Below the pieces are notes generated by a model, which had not been told where the DNA came from, did no database searches, and saw nothing but the letters and a program-made list of their open reading frames with translations. This document shows positions 1-8,562 of a DNA stretch of 64,000 nucleotides, piece after piece. Source of the DNA: Burkholderia sp. S171 (lineage in GTDB: Bacteria; Pseudomonadota; Gammaproteobacteria; Burkholderiales; Burkholderiaceae); NCBI RefSeq assembly GCF_009766085.1, contig NZ_LMUF01000032.1, forward strand, positions 30,525-94,524, in the 5' to 3' direction. A program made the position numbers and the translations under genes. Positions within the stretch are counted from its first letter, which is position 1. Every line of letters begins with the position of its first letter.

Positions 1-300
1 TCCGATGTACAGGTTTCATTCGATGTTCATTCCGTCAATGGCACAACGCTTGTCGTCCCGTACGTGGTTGCGGCGGGAGACGCGAAACTTGCTTATGTTT
101 TGACGGTCATCAAGACGGGCTCGTCCGGTCAGTCGAACGCGTCGCAGTCGGGCAATCTGGCCATGCGCGCTGGGGAACGCCGCGCCGTCTCGAGACTGGT
201 GATGAGCCTGCAAAAAGGCGATTCCTGCGATGCCAGCCTCGCGCTCAGCCAGCCGGGCGAAGCAGCCAAAACATTCACCGCCGATTGCAGCCTGAAGTAA
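1..300 (+). CDS. CsgH-like curli assembly protein, 5'-truncated by window edge
   Basis: The frame is open from base 1 to the TAA at 298-300, giving 99 residues without an upstream start; an internal GTG at 64 is unlikely to be the real start. The protein reads as a short all-beta secreted domain: a hydrophobic strand (TTLVVPYVVAAG), then AYVLTVIKTGSSGQSN and a QSG turn, with two cysteines near the C-terminus (DSCDA, TADCS). This pattern (Y-x-L, G-x-S-G-x-S, QSG) resembles CsgH, a periplasmic chaperone of curli systems that stops the amyloid subunit assembling early. The assignment rests on remembered family pattern, not a search. Upstream curli genes would lie outside the window. Confidence 0.5.
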   Translation, partial: SDVQVSFDVHSVNGTTLVVPYVVAAGDAKLAYVLTVIKTGSSGQSNASQSGNLAMRAGERRAVSRLVMSLQKGDSCDASLALSQPGEAAKTFTADCSLK

Positions 301-665
301 GCAAGATAGGTCGCGTAAGCTCTCGAACCTGAAGTCCGTTGAGGCGGTCGGCAGATCGTGCGCTGTATGGGCGGTTTCGACATCGCCATCGAGCCCCATG
401 AAATCGTAAAAAACCTCGACGCGACCGGCGTGGAGGCCGGGGTTTACAATCCAGCGAGAGTAAAATTTCGCCGGGAATCCTTATTCGCGAGTTGATTAAG
501 TACTAAAACCTGTTCTTACGGGGCTTTATTTCGGTTTATCGCCCGGTAGTTCTCGCATTCTGACGAATGTCGGACGAACGCGTGGCGTTTCAGTTTGGTG
601 CAACTGCCCTTGGCGACGGATAATAGCGGCCATACTTTTTTGAACGCTATTTTTAGGATCCCCCC
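301..665. other. Intergenic stretch with no supported gene
   Basis: About 365 bases between the CsgH-like gene and osmC-ycaO. Only short shadow frames are present. The last ~100 bases are AT-richer and presumably hold the promoter of the next gene, but no clear -35/-10 pair stands out. AGGA at 655-658 is the likely ribosome binding site for the ATG at 666. Confidence 0.6.
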
Positions 666-2870
666 ATGGAAATCAAAGTCAACTTTCTCGATAAGCTGCG
701 TCTCGAAGCGAAGTTCGACGACTTCACGGTAGTTTCCGACCAGCCTATCCGTTATAAGGGCGATGGCTCGGCGCCGGGTCCCTTCGATTATTTCCTGGCC
801 TCATCGGCCCTGTGCGCAGCTTACTTTGTGAAGTTGTACTGCGTAACTCGAAATATCCCTACCGAAAATATCCGCCTGTCGCAGAATAATATTGTCGATC
901 CGGAAAACCGGTACCAACAGATCTTCAAGATTCAGGTTGAGTTGCCCGCGGATATCTCTGCCAAAGACCGCCAAGGTATTTTGCGCTCCATCGACCGTTG
1001 TACGGTGAAAAAAGTGGTGCAAGCCGGACCTGAATTTGTCATCGAAGAGGTGGCGAACCTGGATGCCGACGCCCAGTCCTTGCTGATGTCGAAGCCGGCT
1101 TCTGACGCCAGCACCTATATTGCGGGGAAGGATCTGCCGTTGGAGCAAACCATCGCCAATATGTCGGGTGTTTTGGCGGCCGTGGGCATCAAGATTGAAA
1201 TCGCTTCGTGGCGCAATCTTGTTCCTAACGTGTGGTCGCTGCATATCCGCGATGCGCACTCGCCGATGTGTTTTACCAATGGCAAGGGAGCGAGCAAAGA
1301 AAGCGCGTTGGCGTCGGCGTTGGGAGAGTATATCGAGCGGCTGAACTGCAACCATTTCTACGCCGGCGCGTTTTGGGGCGAAGACATCGCTAACGCGGAG
1401 TTCGTACATTACCCGAACGAGCGCTGGTTCAAGCCCGGCCGTAAGGATGCGCTGCCGGCTGAAATCCTGGATGCGTACTGCCTGGAGATTTACAACCCCG
1501 ATGGCGAGTTGCGTGGTTCGCATCTGGTCGACACCAACTCGGGCAATGTGCAGCGCGGTATCTGTTCGCTGCCGTTTGCGCGGCAGTCGGACGGCGACGT
1601 GGTGTATTTCCCGTCCAACCTGGTCGAGAACCTGTACGTCAGCAATGGCATGAGTGCCGGGAACACGCTGGCCGAAGCGCAGGTGCAATGTCTGTCGGAA
1701 ATTTTCGAGCGGGCGGTAAAGCGTGAAATTCTCGAAGGTGAAATTGCATTGCCTGATGTGCCGCAGGAAGTGCTGGCGAAATACCCTGGCATTCTGGCCG
1801 GAATTCAGGCGTTGGAAGAGCAGGGCTTTCCGGTGCTGGTGAAGGATGCGTCGTTGGGAGGCGTGTACCCGCTGATGTGCGTCACCTTGATGAATCCACG
1901 CACCGGCGGTGTGTTTGCCTCGTTCGGCGCGCACCCGAGCTTCGAGGTGGCGCTGGAACGGAGTCTTACCGAGTTGCTTCAGGGGCGCAGTTTTGAAGGC
2001 CTGAACGAGTTACCCCGGCCCACCTTTGCCAGTGAAGCCGTGACGGAGCCCAATAACTTTGTCGAGCACTTCATCGATTCCAGCGGAATTGTGTCGTGGC
2101 GGTTTTTCAGCGCCAAAGCGGATTTCGATTTTGTTGAGTGGGATTTTTCGGGCCAGGGTGAAAATTCCAATGCTCAGGAAGCCTCAACATTGTTCGGAAT
2201 TCTCGAGGACATGGGCAAAGAGGCGTACATGGCGGTGTATGACCAGCTGGGCGCCGTGGCCTGCCGGATCTTGGTGCCCGGGTATTCGGAAGTTTACCCG
2301 GTAGAGGATTTGATCTGGGATAACACCAACAAGGCGTTGTTGTTCCGCGCCGATATCTTGAACTTGCATCGCCTGGACGACAAGGGTCTGGCAGCGTTGC
2401 TTGAGCGGTTGGATAACAATGAACTGGATGAGCACTCCGATATTGCCACGTTGATCGGCATCGAGTTTGACGAGAATACGGACTGGGGACAGCTAACCGT
2501 TCTCGAGTTGAAGCTGCTGATTCATCTCGCCTTGAAGCAATTTGAGGAGGCACAAGAGTTGGTGGGCGCCTTCCTGCAATACAACGACAACACGGTCGAG
2601 CGCGGATTGTTTTACCAGGCCGTGAACGTGGTGCTGGAGGTGCTGCTCGATGACGACCTGGAACTGGACGACTACGGGGTCAACTTCCGTCGCATGTTCG
2701 GCGACGCCCGGATGGACGCGGCGATGGGCTCGGTGGACGGCAGCGTGCGGTTCTATGGTTTAACGCCAACGAGTATGAAGCTGGAGGGGCTCGATAGGCA
2801 CCACCGCTTGATTGACAGTTATAAAAAATTGCATAAGGCGCGGGCCAGTGTGGCGGCCACAGCGCGTTAA
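666..2870 (+). CDS. OsmC domain / YcaO domain fusion protein
   Basis: A 734-residue fusion. Residues ~1-135 form an OsmC/Ohr-like domain with cysteines near 50, 59 and 112, the layout of thiol peroxidases. Residues ~150-730 match the full E. coli YcaO architecture, including blocks PNVWSLHIRD, CFTNGKGA, ALASALGEYIERL, YVSNGMSAGNT, ASFGAHP and FIDSSG. YcaO enzymes activate amide backbones with ATP; E. coli YcaO has been linked with RimO to beta-methylthiolation of ribosomal protein S12. OsmC domains reduce organic hydroperoxides, so the fusion may tie a thiol/persulfide chemistry to YcaO. AGGA lies about 7 bases before the ATG. The gene stands alone. Domain calls are firm; the substrate is not known. 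Confidence 0.93.
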   Translation: MEIKVNFLDKLRLEAKFDDFTVVSDQPIRYKGDGSAPGPFDYFLASSALCAAYFVKLYCVTRNIPTENIRLSQNNIVDPENRYQQIFKIQVELPADISAKDRQGILRSIDRCTVKKVVQAGPEFVIEEVANLDADAQSLLMSKPASDASTYIAGKDLPLEQTIANMSGVLAAVGIKIEIASWRNLVPNVWSLHIRDAHSPMCFTNGKGASKESALASALGEYIERLNCNHFYAGAFWGEDIANAEFVHYPNERWFKPGRKDALPAEILDAYCLEIYNPDGELRGSHLVDTNSGNVQRGICSLPFARQSDGDVVYFPSNLVENLYVSNGMSAGNTLAEAQVQCLSEIFERAVKREILEGEIALPDVPQEVLAKYPGILAGIQALEEQGFPVLVKDASLGGVYPLMCVTLMNPRTGGVFASFGAHPSFEVALERSLTELLQGRSFEGLNELPRPTFASEAVTEPNNFVEHFIDSSGIVSWRFFSAKADFDFVEWDFSGQGENSNAQEASTLFGILEDMGKEAYMAVYDQLGAVACRILVPGYSEVYPVEDLIWDNTNKALLFRADILNLHRLDDKGLAALLERLDNNELDEHSDIATLIGIEFDENTDWGQLTVLELKLLIHLALKQFEEAQELVGAFLQYNDNTVERGLFYQAVNVVLEVLLDDDLELDDYGVNFRRMFGDARMDAAMGSVDGSVRFYGLTPTSMKLEGLDRHHRLIDSYKKLHKARASVAATAR

Positions 2871-2985
2871 GGTTACGAGTCATGGCTGGGCGATGATCCC
2901 GTTCATCGCTCGGATGGGCTTTTGGTTATCGCATCGGTTTTCTTGGTTGGCAACTGTCTCAGTGGCGGCTTAGAGGTCACGTCAA

Positions 2986-3025
2986 AATCCGCTATTTATA
3001 GCGTATAAGCTATAAATAGCGGATT
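2986..3025. promoter_or_regulatory. Perfect 17-bp inverted repeat
   Basis: Two exact 17-base arms (2986-3002 and 3009-3025) flank a 6-base centre, GTATAA. Each arm contains GCTATTTATAGC, itself nearly palindromic. There is no T-run after it on either strand, and the stem is AT-rich, so it is more likely an operator than an intrinsic terminator. It sits about 55 bases upstream of the candidate promoter of the nicotinamidase gene. Confidence 0.5.
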
Positions 3026-3078
3026 CAATTCCATTGATAAGCGCAAAAAGTTGAATAAAATTCAATATAATTAAAGCG

Positions 3079-3107
3079 TTGACACTCTATTTTGAGATGC
3101 GTAAAAA
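3079..3107 (+). promoter_or_regulatory. Candidate sigma70 promoter of the nicotinamidase gene
   Basis: A perfect TTGACA at 3079-3084 is followed after 17 bases by TAAAAA at 3102-3107 (four of six matches to TATAAT). The surrounding DNA is AT-rich. The gene start is about 110 bases downstream. Read from pattern only. Confidence 0.4.
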
Positions 3108-3217
3108 GATTCTAGGCGTGATTTGTCCGGGTCGTCCTCGCGAAGCGACCGATGGCGATCACGCTGTCGCTCGGCGAACGCCATAGGAAATCAACCTAAC
3201 GCTTTTATGGAGCGAAA

Positions 3218-3949
3218 ATGCATAACCACGACCGTCGATTCGTCTTGAAGGGGGCTGCAGCAATCGCTTTCACTGGCGCTTTCGGACTCGCCGATAGCGC
3301 AGCCGCAGAACCAGTGGCGCGGCCTGACGACGATTCCGTGCTCCTTGTCATTGACGTCCAGAACGATTTTCTTCCAGGCGGTTCTTTGGCTGTTAAAGAG
3401 GGTGACGCCATCATCCCGATCATTAACCGTCTAGCGCCCGTCTTTCAAAATATCATCCTGACGCAGGATTGGCATCCTTCCGGGCACGTGTCCTTCGCAA
3501 GCAGTCATCCGGGAAAACATCCGTTCGACACAATTAAATTGCCCTACGGAGAACAAGTGCTTTGGCCGGACCATTGCTTGCAGGGTTCACGCGGAGCGCA
3601 AGTCAGCGACTTGCTCCAGGTGCCGACTGCTCAGTTGGTCATCCGCAAGGGTTACCATAAAAACCTGGATAGTTATTCGGCCTTTGAGGAGGCCGATCAT
3701 AAGACCCCGACGGGACTTGCCGGGTACCTTAAGCAGCGCGGAATCCGGCGGGTATTCTGTACGGGGCTGGCGACCGACTTCTGTGTGGCGTGGACAGCGA
3801 TGGATGCGCGAAAGGCGGGGCTAATCACCTACGTGGTCGAAGATGCGACGCGTGGCATCGATGTTAACGGTTCATATGCAAAGGCATGGGACAGCATGAA
3901 AAAGGCGGGGGTGCAGCGCATTCAGTCGAATGATCTAATGCATACCTAA
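3218..3949 (+). CDS. pncA: Exported nicotinamidase/pyrazinamidase (isochorismatase-like hydrolase)
   Basis: 243 residues. The catalytic triad of nicotinamidases is visible: Asp46 (VIDVQNDF), Lys144 (IRKGYHK) and Cys189 (ATDFCV). A metal site of the DWHP-x-x-H type is at residues 84-90. The enzyme hydrolyses nicotinamide to nicotinate and ammonia for NAD salvage. Unusually for PncA, the N-terminus (residues 4-31) has a twin-arginine-like signal: HDRRFVLKG, a hydrophobic stretch, then ADSAAA as a likely cleavage site. This places the enzyme in the periplasm, where it would act on external nicotinamide. GGAGC precedes the ATG by about 5 bases. Monocistronic. Confidence 0.9.
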   Translation: MHNHDRRFVLKGAAAIAFTGAFGLADSAAAEPVARPDDDSVLLVIDVQNDFLPGGSLAVKEGDAIIPIINRLAPVFQNIILTQDWHPSGHVSFASSHPGKHPFDTIKLPYGEQVLWPDHCLQGSRGAQVSDLLQVPTAQLVIRKGYHKNLDSYSAFEEADHKTPTGLAGYLKQRGIRRVFCTGLATDFCVAWTAMDARKAGLITYVVEDATRGIDVNGSYAKAWDSMKKAGVQRIQSNDLMHT

Positions 3950-4294
3950 GCATTTATAATTTCGGCATTGGTTTTCTGGACCGGTAACGCCGGGTCTCAT
4001 CCTAACGGTTCGTGATCTCGCCTGGTCGGTAGGGAATTTGCGGGCTTCGCCCTTGTTCGGCCCGGAACGACGACGCGCGCGCAATGCCGTGTCCAATAGC
4101 GAACGGGTTTATGTCGGAGGGCGTTGTCTGCGGGTCCCATCTGGAGTTCGGTCATTCAAGCGCTGTCGCACTTTTGATTCTCGTCCAAAGCAAGAAACTG
4201 TCTACGGGATTTGAGAGGTTTCACGAAAGATCTTTATCGGCTACGCTTGACCACTGAAAGGAGGCGTCTTTACGAATCGACTGAGGGTCATGCG
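3950..4294. other. Intergenic stretch, no supported gene
   Basis: About 345 bases without a convincing frame. A TTG-started extension (from 4211) of the next gene exists but reads as untranslated leader. No terminator or repeat stands out. Confidence 0.5.
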
Positions 4295-5275
4295 ATGAAA
4301 GCAGCGTGGTATGAGCAAAACGGGAGCGCGAGCGAGGTACTGAGAGTGGGAACACTCGCAGATCCAGTACCATCGGCGGGCGAAGTTTGTATCAAGGTCT
4401 TCGCTTCGGGCGTCAATCCCTCGGACGTCAAAAGCCGTGCGGGCCGGCCATTGATCGCTCCACGAATTACCCCGCATAGTGATGGAGCCGGGGTAATCGT
4501 CAGCGTAGGCGCCGGCGTGGCTGACACACGCATCGGCGAGCGTGTCTGGATCTGGAATGGTCAATGGAAACGTTCTGGCGGTACGGCAGCGGAATTCATG
4601 ACTCTACCCACCGAACAAGCGGTCACGTTGCCAAAGAACACGACGTTTGAGGAAGGCGCATGCCTGGGAATTCCCGCTTTGACGGCGTTGCGCGCGATGA
4701 CGATTGACGGCTCGGTTTTGGGGCAAACAGTGCTTGTAAGTGGCGGCGCCGGGGCCGTAGGGGCGTACGCAATTCAGTTCGCGCGCTTGCTGGGAGCGGC
4801 GTGCATCATCGCCACGGTCAGTTCAGCCGAAAAAGCTAAAACCGCGGCGGAGATGGGTGCTGATCACGTGATCAACTATCGCGCCGAAAACGTGGCTGAC
4901 CGGGTAAAGCAAATTACGGATGGGCGAGGAGCGCATCGGATTATTGAAGTAGACGGGGCTGCGAACGCCGAAATGTTGCCAAGTCTTATTGCCAGGGGCG
5001 GTCTGTGCGTGATTTACGGCTCCGGAAAGTCTCAAGTGCCATTCGATTTCGGTCCGATGATTCAAATCGGCGCGGCAGCCCGTTTCTTTATCGTGTACGA
5101 GCTGCCACGTGCCGAGCGGACGGTGACCATTGCTGCACTTAACGCCTTCCTTTCGCACGGAATGGTAAGACATACGATCGCTGCGCGGTATCAACTTGAC
5201 GACATCGCCAAGGCGCATGAGGCCGTTGAAAGCGGGAAGCTATTGGGAAACGCAGTGGTCGTGTTCGATGCCTGA
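4295..5275 (+). CDS. NADPH:quinone reductase-like zinc-independent MDR oxidoreductase
   Basis: 326 residues from the ATG at 4295 (MKAAWYEQNG), preceded by GAGGG. The N-terminal GroES-like domain has the GVNPSDVK motif of quinone oxidoreductases. The Rossmann domain carries LVSGGAGAVGAYAIQFAR (AxxGxxG-type NADPH loop) near residue 145. No cysteine zinc ligands are visible, as in QOR/zeta-crystallin. Likely reaction: NADPH-dependent reduction of quinones or enones in the cytoplasm. A longer TTG start at 4211 lacks family similarity. It is flanked by other stress oxidoreductases but transcribed alone. Confidence 0.9.
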   Translation: MKAAWYEQNGSASEVLRVGTLADPVPSAGEVCIKVFASGVNPSDVKSRAGRPLIAPRITPHSDGAGVIVSVGAGVADTRIGERVWIWNGQWKRSGGTAAEFMTLPTEQAVTLPKNTTFEEGACLGIPALTALRAMTIDGSVLGQTVLVSGGAGAVGAYAIQFARLLGAACIIATVSSAEKAKTAAEMGADHVINYRAENVADRVKQITDGRGAHRIIEVDGAANAEMLPSLIARGGLCVIYGSGKSQVPFDFGPMIQIGAAARFFIVYELPRAERTVTIAALNAFLSHGMVRHTIAARYQLDDIAKAHEAVESGKLLGNAVVVFDA

Positions 5276-5388
5276 ATCTTTAAAATCGGAAGATATATAG
5301 CAATCCTGAGTATTGATAAATTTAAAAAATATCAACCGGTCAAGATCGCTGAAATCAGGGGCCGGTCTTCGCTGCAACAAGCGGCCGC

Positions 5389-5865
5389 TTACTGAAGCAC
5401 TGTGTTCGGCGTAGCGCTGAATGAGATGAACCGGGCGATGGACCACTTGCCATCGGGCTGCCGTTTGAAAATGTCCATTCCCGCTTCGCTACTCACGCTC
5501 GACTCGCCACCCTTTTGCGCAGTAAGCGTCCAGAACAGCCGGACTACGGCGATATCCCCGGAAACGATGATCTCGCGGATGTCAGGGCTGTCGTAATGGA
5601 GCTGCAAGCCAGGCTTCGCCAACACAGCACTGAGCTTCCCGCAGAGCGCGTCTCGGCTGCCATCGAGCACTTCAGGAACGGTCGAAATCAGATCCGAGGC
5701 GAACAGGTCACAGACCCCTGCAGCATCGCGGGCGTTAAAAGCAACCGCCCAACGCTGCAGCCGTTCCGTGATGGCTGCCTTGTCTGAATCCACGTCGGCG
5801 CGAGCAGAAGTCCCCACGCCGACGCCGGCCAACACGAAAACAATCGCCAGCAGGCATCTGATCAT
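5389..5865 (-). CDS. Secreted SnoaL/NTF2-like (DUF4440-type) protein
   Basis: 158 residues from the ATG at 5865-5863, chosen because GGAGA lies 8 bases upstream and because residues 1-23 then form a clean Sec signal (MIRCLLAIVFVLAGVGVG..ARA). A longer frame to 5979 would bury that signal. The mature part has a cone-shaped NTF2-like pattern: ITERLQRWAVAFNARDAAGVCDLF near the start and FWTLTAQK...MDIFKRQPDGKWSIARF at the end, typical of SnoaL-like DUF4440 proteins. Such domains bind small ligands or act as isomerases; the substrate here is unknown. It lies downstream of the peroxiredoxin-like gene on the same strand, with a 110-base gap. Confidence 0.8.
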   Translation of the reverse strand: MIRCLLAIVFVLAGVGVGTSARADVDSDKAAITERLQRWAVAFNARDAAGVCDLFASDLISTVPEVLDGSRDALCGKLSAVLAKPGLQLHYDSPDIREIIVSGDIAVVRLFWTLTAQKGGESSVSSEAGMDIFKRQPDGKWSIARFISFSATPNTVLQ

Positions 5866-5975
5866 GGGATGTCTCCAAATCAATCGGATTTGTTGCCATC
5901 TTATAGGGAATAGATCCCGCGAGGAGTATGAGCCGCCGCATCGCCAAGTCGATTTGCGCATTACTGAGTTGAGCC

Positions 5976-6629
5976 TCAAAGGCGCGCCGCGCGACGAGGC
6001 GACTCGTGTCTGGCGTGCAAGGCCCGCAACGCGGTCAGCAGCGAACCGGGTTCAACGTGCCGCCTATAGTCCACGTCGATGAAAGCGAGGGCGATGATCC
6101 CGTCGCGATCCACCAGGTACGTAGCGGGCAATGGAACCAGCCAAGTACCGGCGCGGCCCGTGGGCGGCGGCACATACCCCAGCGCCTCGTAACGAGGCCT
6201 TAGACCCGCCGGAAGATCGAACGCGAGACCATACGCGCGCCCGACCTTCATGTCGATATCCTGCAGTTCGCGCATCGACATCGGGACGCTCGCCGAAGGA
6301 GCTTTAAAGGGCGATGCGAATGGGGCGATAGCCACGGCGCTTGCGCCCAGTTCAACCACCTTCTGATAGACAGTCGCAAATTCGGCAAGGCTTTCCTCTC
6401 CGAACGAACACCACGGGCCTCTAACAAAGTGCAGCACGACCGGACCGGCATGGAGCAGCTCCTCCAGGACCACCTTGCGCCCGCTGGCGTCTGCGAGGGT
6501 GAATGCCGGCGCGCGCGCTCCCGCGCGCAGCGCTCTCGACGCTGCCCCCATTGACGCAGCAACGGCCAGTTCGGCATCCGCGTCTGCTTGATTGCTGGAT
6601 GTGCTTTCTTGAATCTGTGCGACTGACAT
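5976..6629 (-). CDS. Peroxiredoxin-like (AhpC/TSA) protein with altered active site
   Basis: 217 residues with the AhpC/TSA fold: APAFTLADASGRKV, then VVLHFVRGPWCSFGEESLAEF (read in two parts, residues ~64-84) and a C-terminal VPLPATYLVDRDGIIALAF strand. In this subfamily the usual motif is WCPYC; here Cys74 is kept but the second cysteine is Gly77 (WCSFG), so it can only act as a one-cysteine enzyme or has a changed role. Divergent from the LysR gene at 6739, which probably controls it. A second family member with the canonical motif lies at 55519-56175. Confidence 0.82.
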   Translation of the reverse strand: MSVAQIQESTSSNQADADAELAVAASMGAASRALRAGARAPAFTLADASGRKVVLEELLHAGPVVLHFVRGPWCSFGEESLAEFATVYQKVVELGASAVAIAPFASPFKAPSASVPMSMRELQDIDMKVGRAYGLAFDLPAGLRPRYEALGYVPPPTGRAGTWLVPLPATYLVDRDGIIALAFIDVDYRRHVEPGSLLTALRALHARHESPRRAARL

Positions 6630-6738
6630 ACCCCATCCCCTAAGGTCGGCAATGACCTCGAAGAAATCAATTTATCTATCCTGCAGGACGCGCGGAAGGT
6701 GCAAAATCGCATAGCGCTTATTCCAAGGGAGAATCACG

Positions 6739-7623
6739 ATGGACCGTCTCGCCGCGATCGAGATATTTATACGCGTGGTCGACACTGGCTCGTTCTCGGC
6801 TACCGCCCGGCATTACGACGTTGGCCAACCCGCCGTGTCGAAGGCGATTGCGCAACTCGAGGAATGGCTAGGGGTCAAGCTCTTGCTGAGGTCGACACGC
6901 GCGCTTACGCCAACGGAGGCCGGTCAAAGCTTCTACGTGCGCGCAAAGCGGGCTGTCGAGGAGACTGACGAGGCCGTGCTGGCCGCGCGCGGATCGGCCT
7001 CGGGCTTGTCGGGCAAGCTCCGGGTGTCGGCCGCCGTGTGCTTTGCGCGATTGCATATCGTGCCGCGTCTGCCGGAATTCCTCGAAGAACATCCCAACCT
7101 TGAGCTGGAACTCGTTCTCGACGACCGGAATATCGACCTTGTGAATGAAGGCATCGACGTGGCCCTGCGCATGGGCAATCTGGCCGACTCCAACATGACT
7201 GCCCGCAAGATCAGTGAGGCCCGGCGTCGCGTCATCGGCACACCGGCGTATTTCGAACGTCACGGCACGCCCCAGGTGCCGGCCGATCTCCTTGGTCATC
7301 GGGCTGTCATCTATACGCGCGATCGCGGCGGAGAAGACTGGACTTTTTGCAAGGAGACCGCCGAGATTTCGATCAAGATGCAAGGGCGCGTGAAAATTAC
7401 CGCGACGGAAGGGGTGCGTGCGGCCGTGATTGCCGGCATTGGCCTCACTATCGTGTCGGAATGGTCGTTCACACCGGAACTGAAGTCGGGCGCGGTTGTA
7501 TCGGTGATGGACGAGTGGCTGCTGCCATCGATCAGCTTGTCGGCGGTGTACCCCAATGGACGACAGGCAAGTACAAAAGCAAGGCAGTTCTCGGCTTTTG
7601 TGGAGCACTGTCTTGCCAGTTGA
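6739..7623 (+). CDS. LysR-family transcriptional regulator
   Basis: 294 residues. The N-terminal winged helix-turn-helix (residues ~1-60) is typical: FIRVVDTGSFSATARHYDVGQPAVSKAIAQLE (spread over positions 10-41) and LLLRSTRALTPTEAG. Residues ~90-290 are the periplasmic-binding-like effector domain, ending with the SEWSF/SGAVVSV pattern. Belongs to the large CrgA/DsdC-like subgroup with short effector loops. It is divergent from the peroxiredoxin-like gene across 109 bases, the classic arrangement for a LysR and its target, and also abuts the convergent NmrA-like gene. Effector unknown. Confidence 0.93.
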   Translation: MDRLAAIEIFIRVVDTGSFSATARHYDVGQPAVSKAIAQLEEWLGVKLLLRSTRALTPTEAGQSFYVRAKRAVEETDEAVLAARGSASGLSGKLRVSAAVCFARLHIVPRLPEFLEEHPNLELELVLDDRNIDLVNEGIDVALRMGNLADSNMTARKISEARRRVIGTPAYFERHGTPQVPADLLGHRAVIYTRDRGGEDWTFCKETAEISIKMQGRVKITATEGVRAAVIAGIGLTIVSEWSFTPELKSGAVVSVMDEWLLPSISLSAVYPNGRQASTKARQFSAFVEHCLAS

Positions 7624-7656
7624 ATCGCGAGACGCCGCCGCGCCGGGCCGCTTCCT

Positions 7657-8544
7657 CTAGTAGTGGAATTCTGCCTTGTGGCGCGCGGCGAAGTCTTCCC
7701 AGCGTGCAGGTTTTCGGCCGGTAATGGTTTCGAAGTTATCGAACGTGTAGTCGGCGCCGGGGATCTTGCCCGTTGCGTAGTTATGGTAATTGTTGTGCGC
7801 GCATTGCATGTAGGCATAGTCGGCGCCTGCAGCCAGCACCTTCTCAAGGAATTCGGCCGCGGGCCGGGCCTCATACCTGAATTGCTGCTGGGTCGCCGAT
7901 GAAAGAATTGTCGCTACTTCATGGTAGGTCTTCGCATCATAGCCGAGTCGATACGTCTGGCCGCCGTGCCTGGAAGTGTCCCGTAGACACTCAGCCGCTA
8001 CCGCAGCAATATCGTCAATATCAACCCAGCAGATCTTTGCGTCGCCAACATAGTGACGAATCACACCGTCCTTGATCGGCTTAGCGCCGCCGTACCCCAG
8101 CAGATTCTGCATGAAAATCTCGGGGCGAAGATGCGTGAACGAGAAGCCGCTCCATTCAATATATCGCTCAACGAATTGATGCCATCCCCAGTGATCCACA
8201 TTCGTGTCGTCATCACCGGGCGCGCCCAGATGAACAATATGACGAACACCGGCGCGCTTCGCTGCATTGATGAAGGCTTTGCTCTGACGTAGCATGCCGA
8301 CGGTGTAGTCGGTCACCATGAACACCGAATCAATATCTTGCAGTGCCGGGCCTATCGTCGAACTGTCGTCGTAGTCGAGCTTTCGCCAGGTGACGCCGAG
8401 TGCCGCGGCCTTCTCTTGCGATCGGCCGGCCGCGATCAGGTTGATCGTGTCGTCATCTTCGTCACGCTTGAGTGCGCGGATCACGGCACTGCCCACTTGC
8501 CCCGTTGCACCCGTGATCAGGATGTTGCGTTTCACGTCTGACAT
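7657..8544 (-). CDS. NmrA-family NAD(P)-binding reductase (copy 1)
   Basis: 295 residues from the ATG at 8544 (MSDVKRNILITGATGQVG), with AGGAG about 8 bases upstream. The Rossmann loop ITGATGQVGSAVI is the atypical-SDR/NmrA signature, and there is no YxxxK catalytic pair. Relatives include QorB-type quinone reductases and triphenylmethane dye reductases. Motifs shared with the paralog at 9626-10501 include VHLGAPGDDDT, RYIEWSGF, THLRPE and FMQNLLGYGG. It is the last of a minus-strand group with the MetX-like hydrolase, 18 bases away, suggesting co-transcription. Substrate unknown; NADPH-dependent reduction of quinones or other electrophiles is inferred from the family. Confidence 0.88.
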   Translation of the reverse strand: MSDVKRNILITGATGQVGSAVIRALKRDEDDDTINLIAAGRSQEKAAALGVTWRKLDYDDSSTIGPALQDIDSVFMVTDYTVGMLRQSKAFINAAKRAGVRHIVHLGAPGDDDTNVDHWGWHQFVERYIEWSGFSFTHLRPEIFMQNLLGYGGAKPIKDGVIRHYVGDAKICWVDIDDIAAVAAECLRDTSRHGGQTYRLGYDAKTYHEVATILSSATQQQFRYEARPAAEFLEKVLAAGADYAYMQCAHNNYHNYATGKIPGADYTFDNFETITGRKPARWEDFAARHKAEFHY

Positions 8545-8562
8545 GGTCCTTCTCCTCATTCC

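Noticed and set aside
801..1934. Long minus-strand frame of 377 codons opposite osmC-ycaO
   Set aside because: It mirrors the codon bias of the real gene, is rich in Arg/His/Gln and has no family pattern.
2890..2909. Terminator after osmC-ycaO (GCGATGA-N6-TCATCGC)
   Set aside because: Stem is only 7 bases and the T-run starts more than 10 bases later; too weak to annotate.
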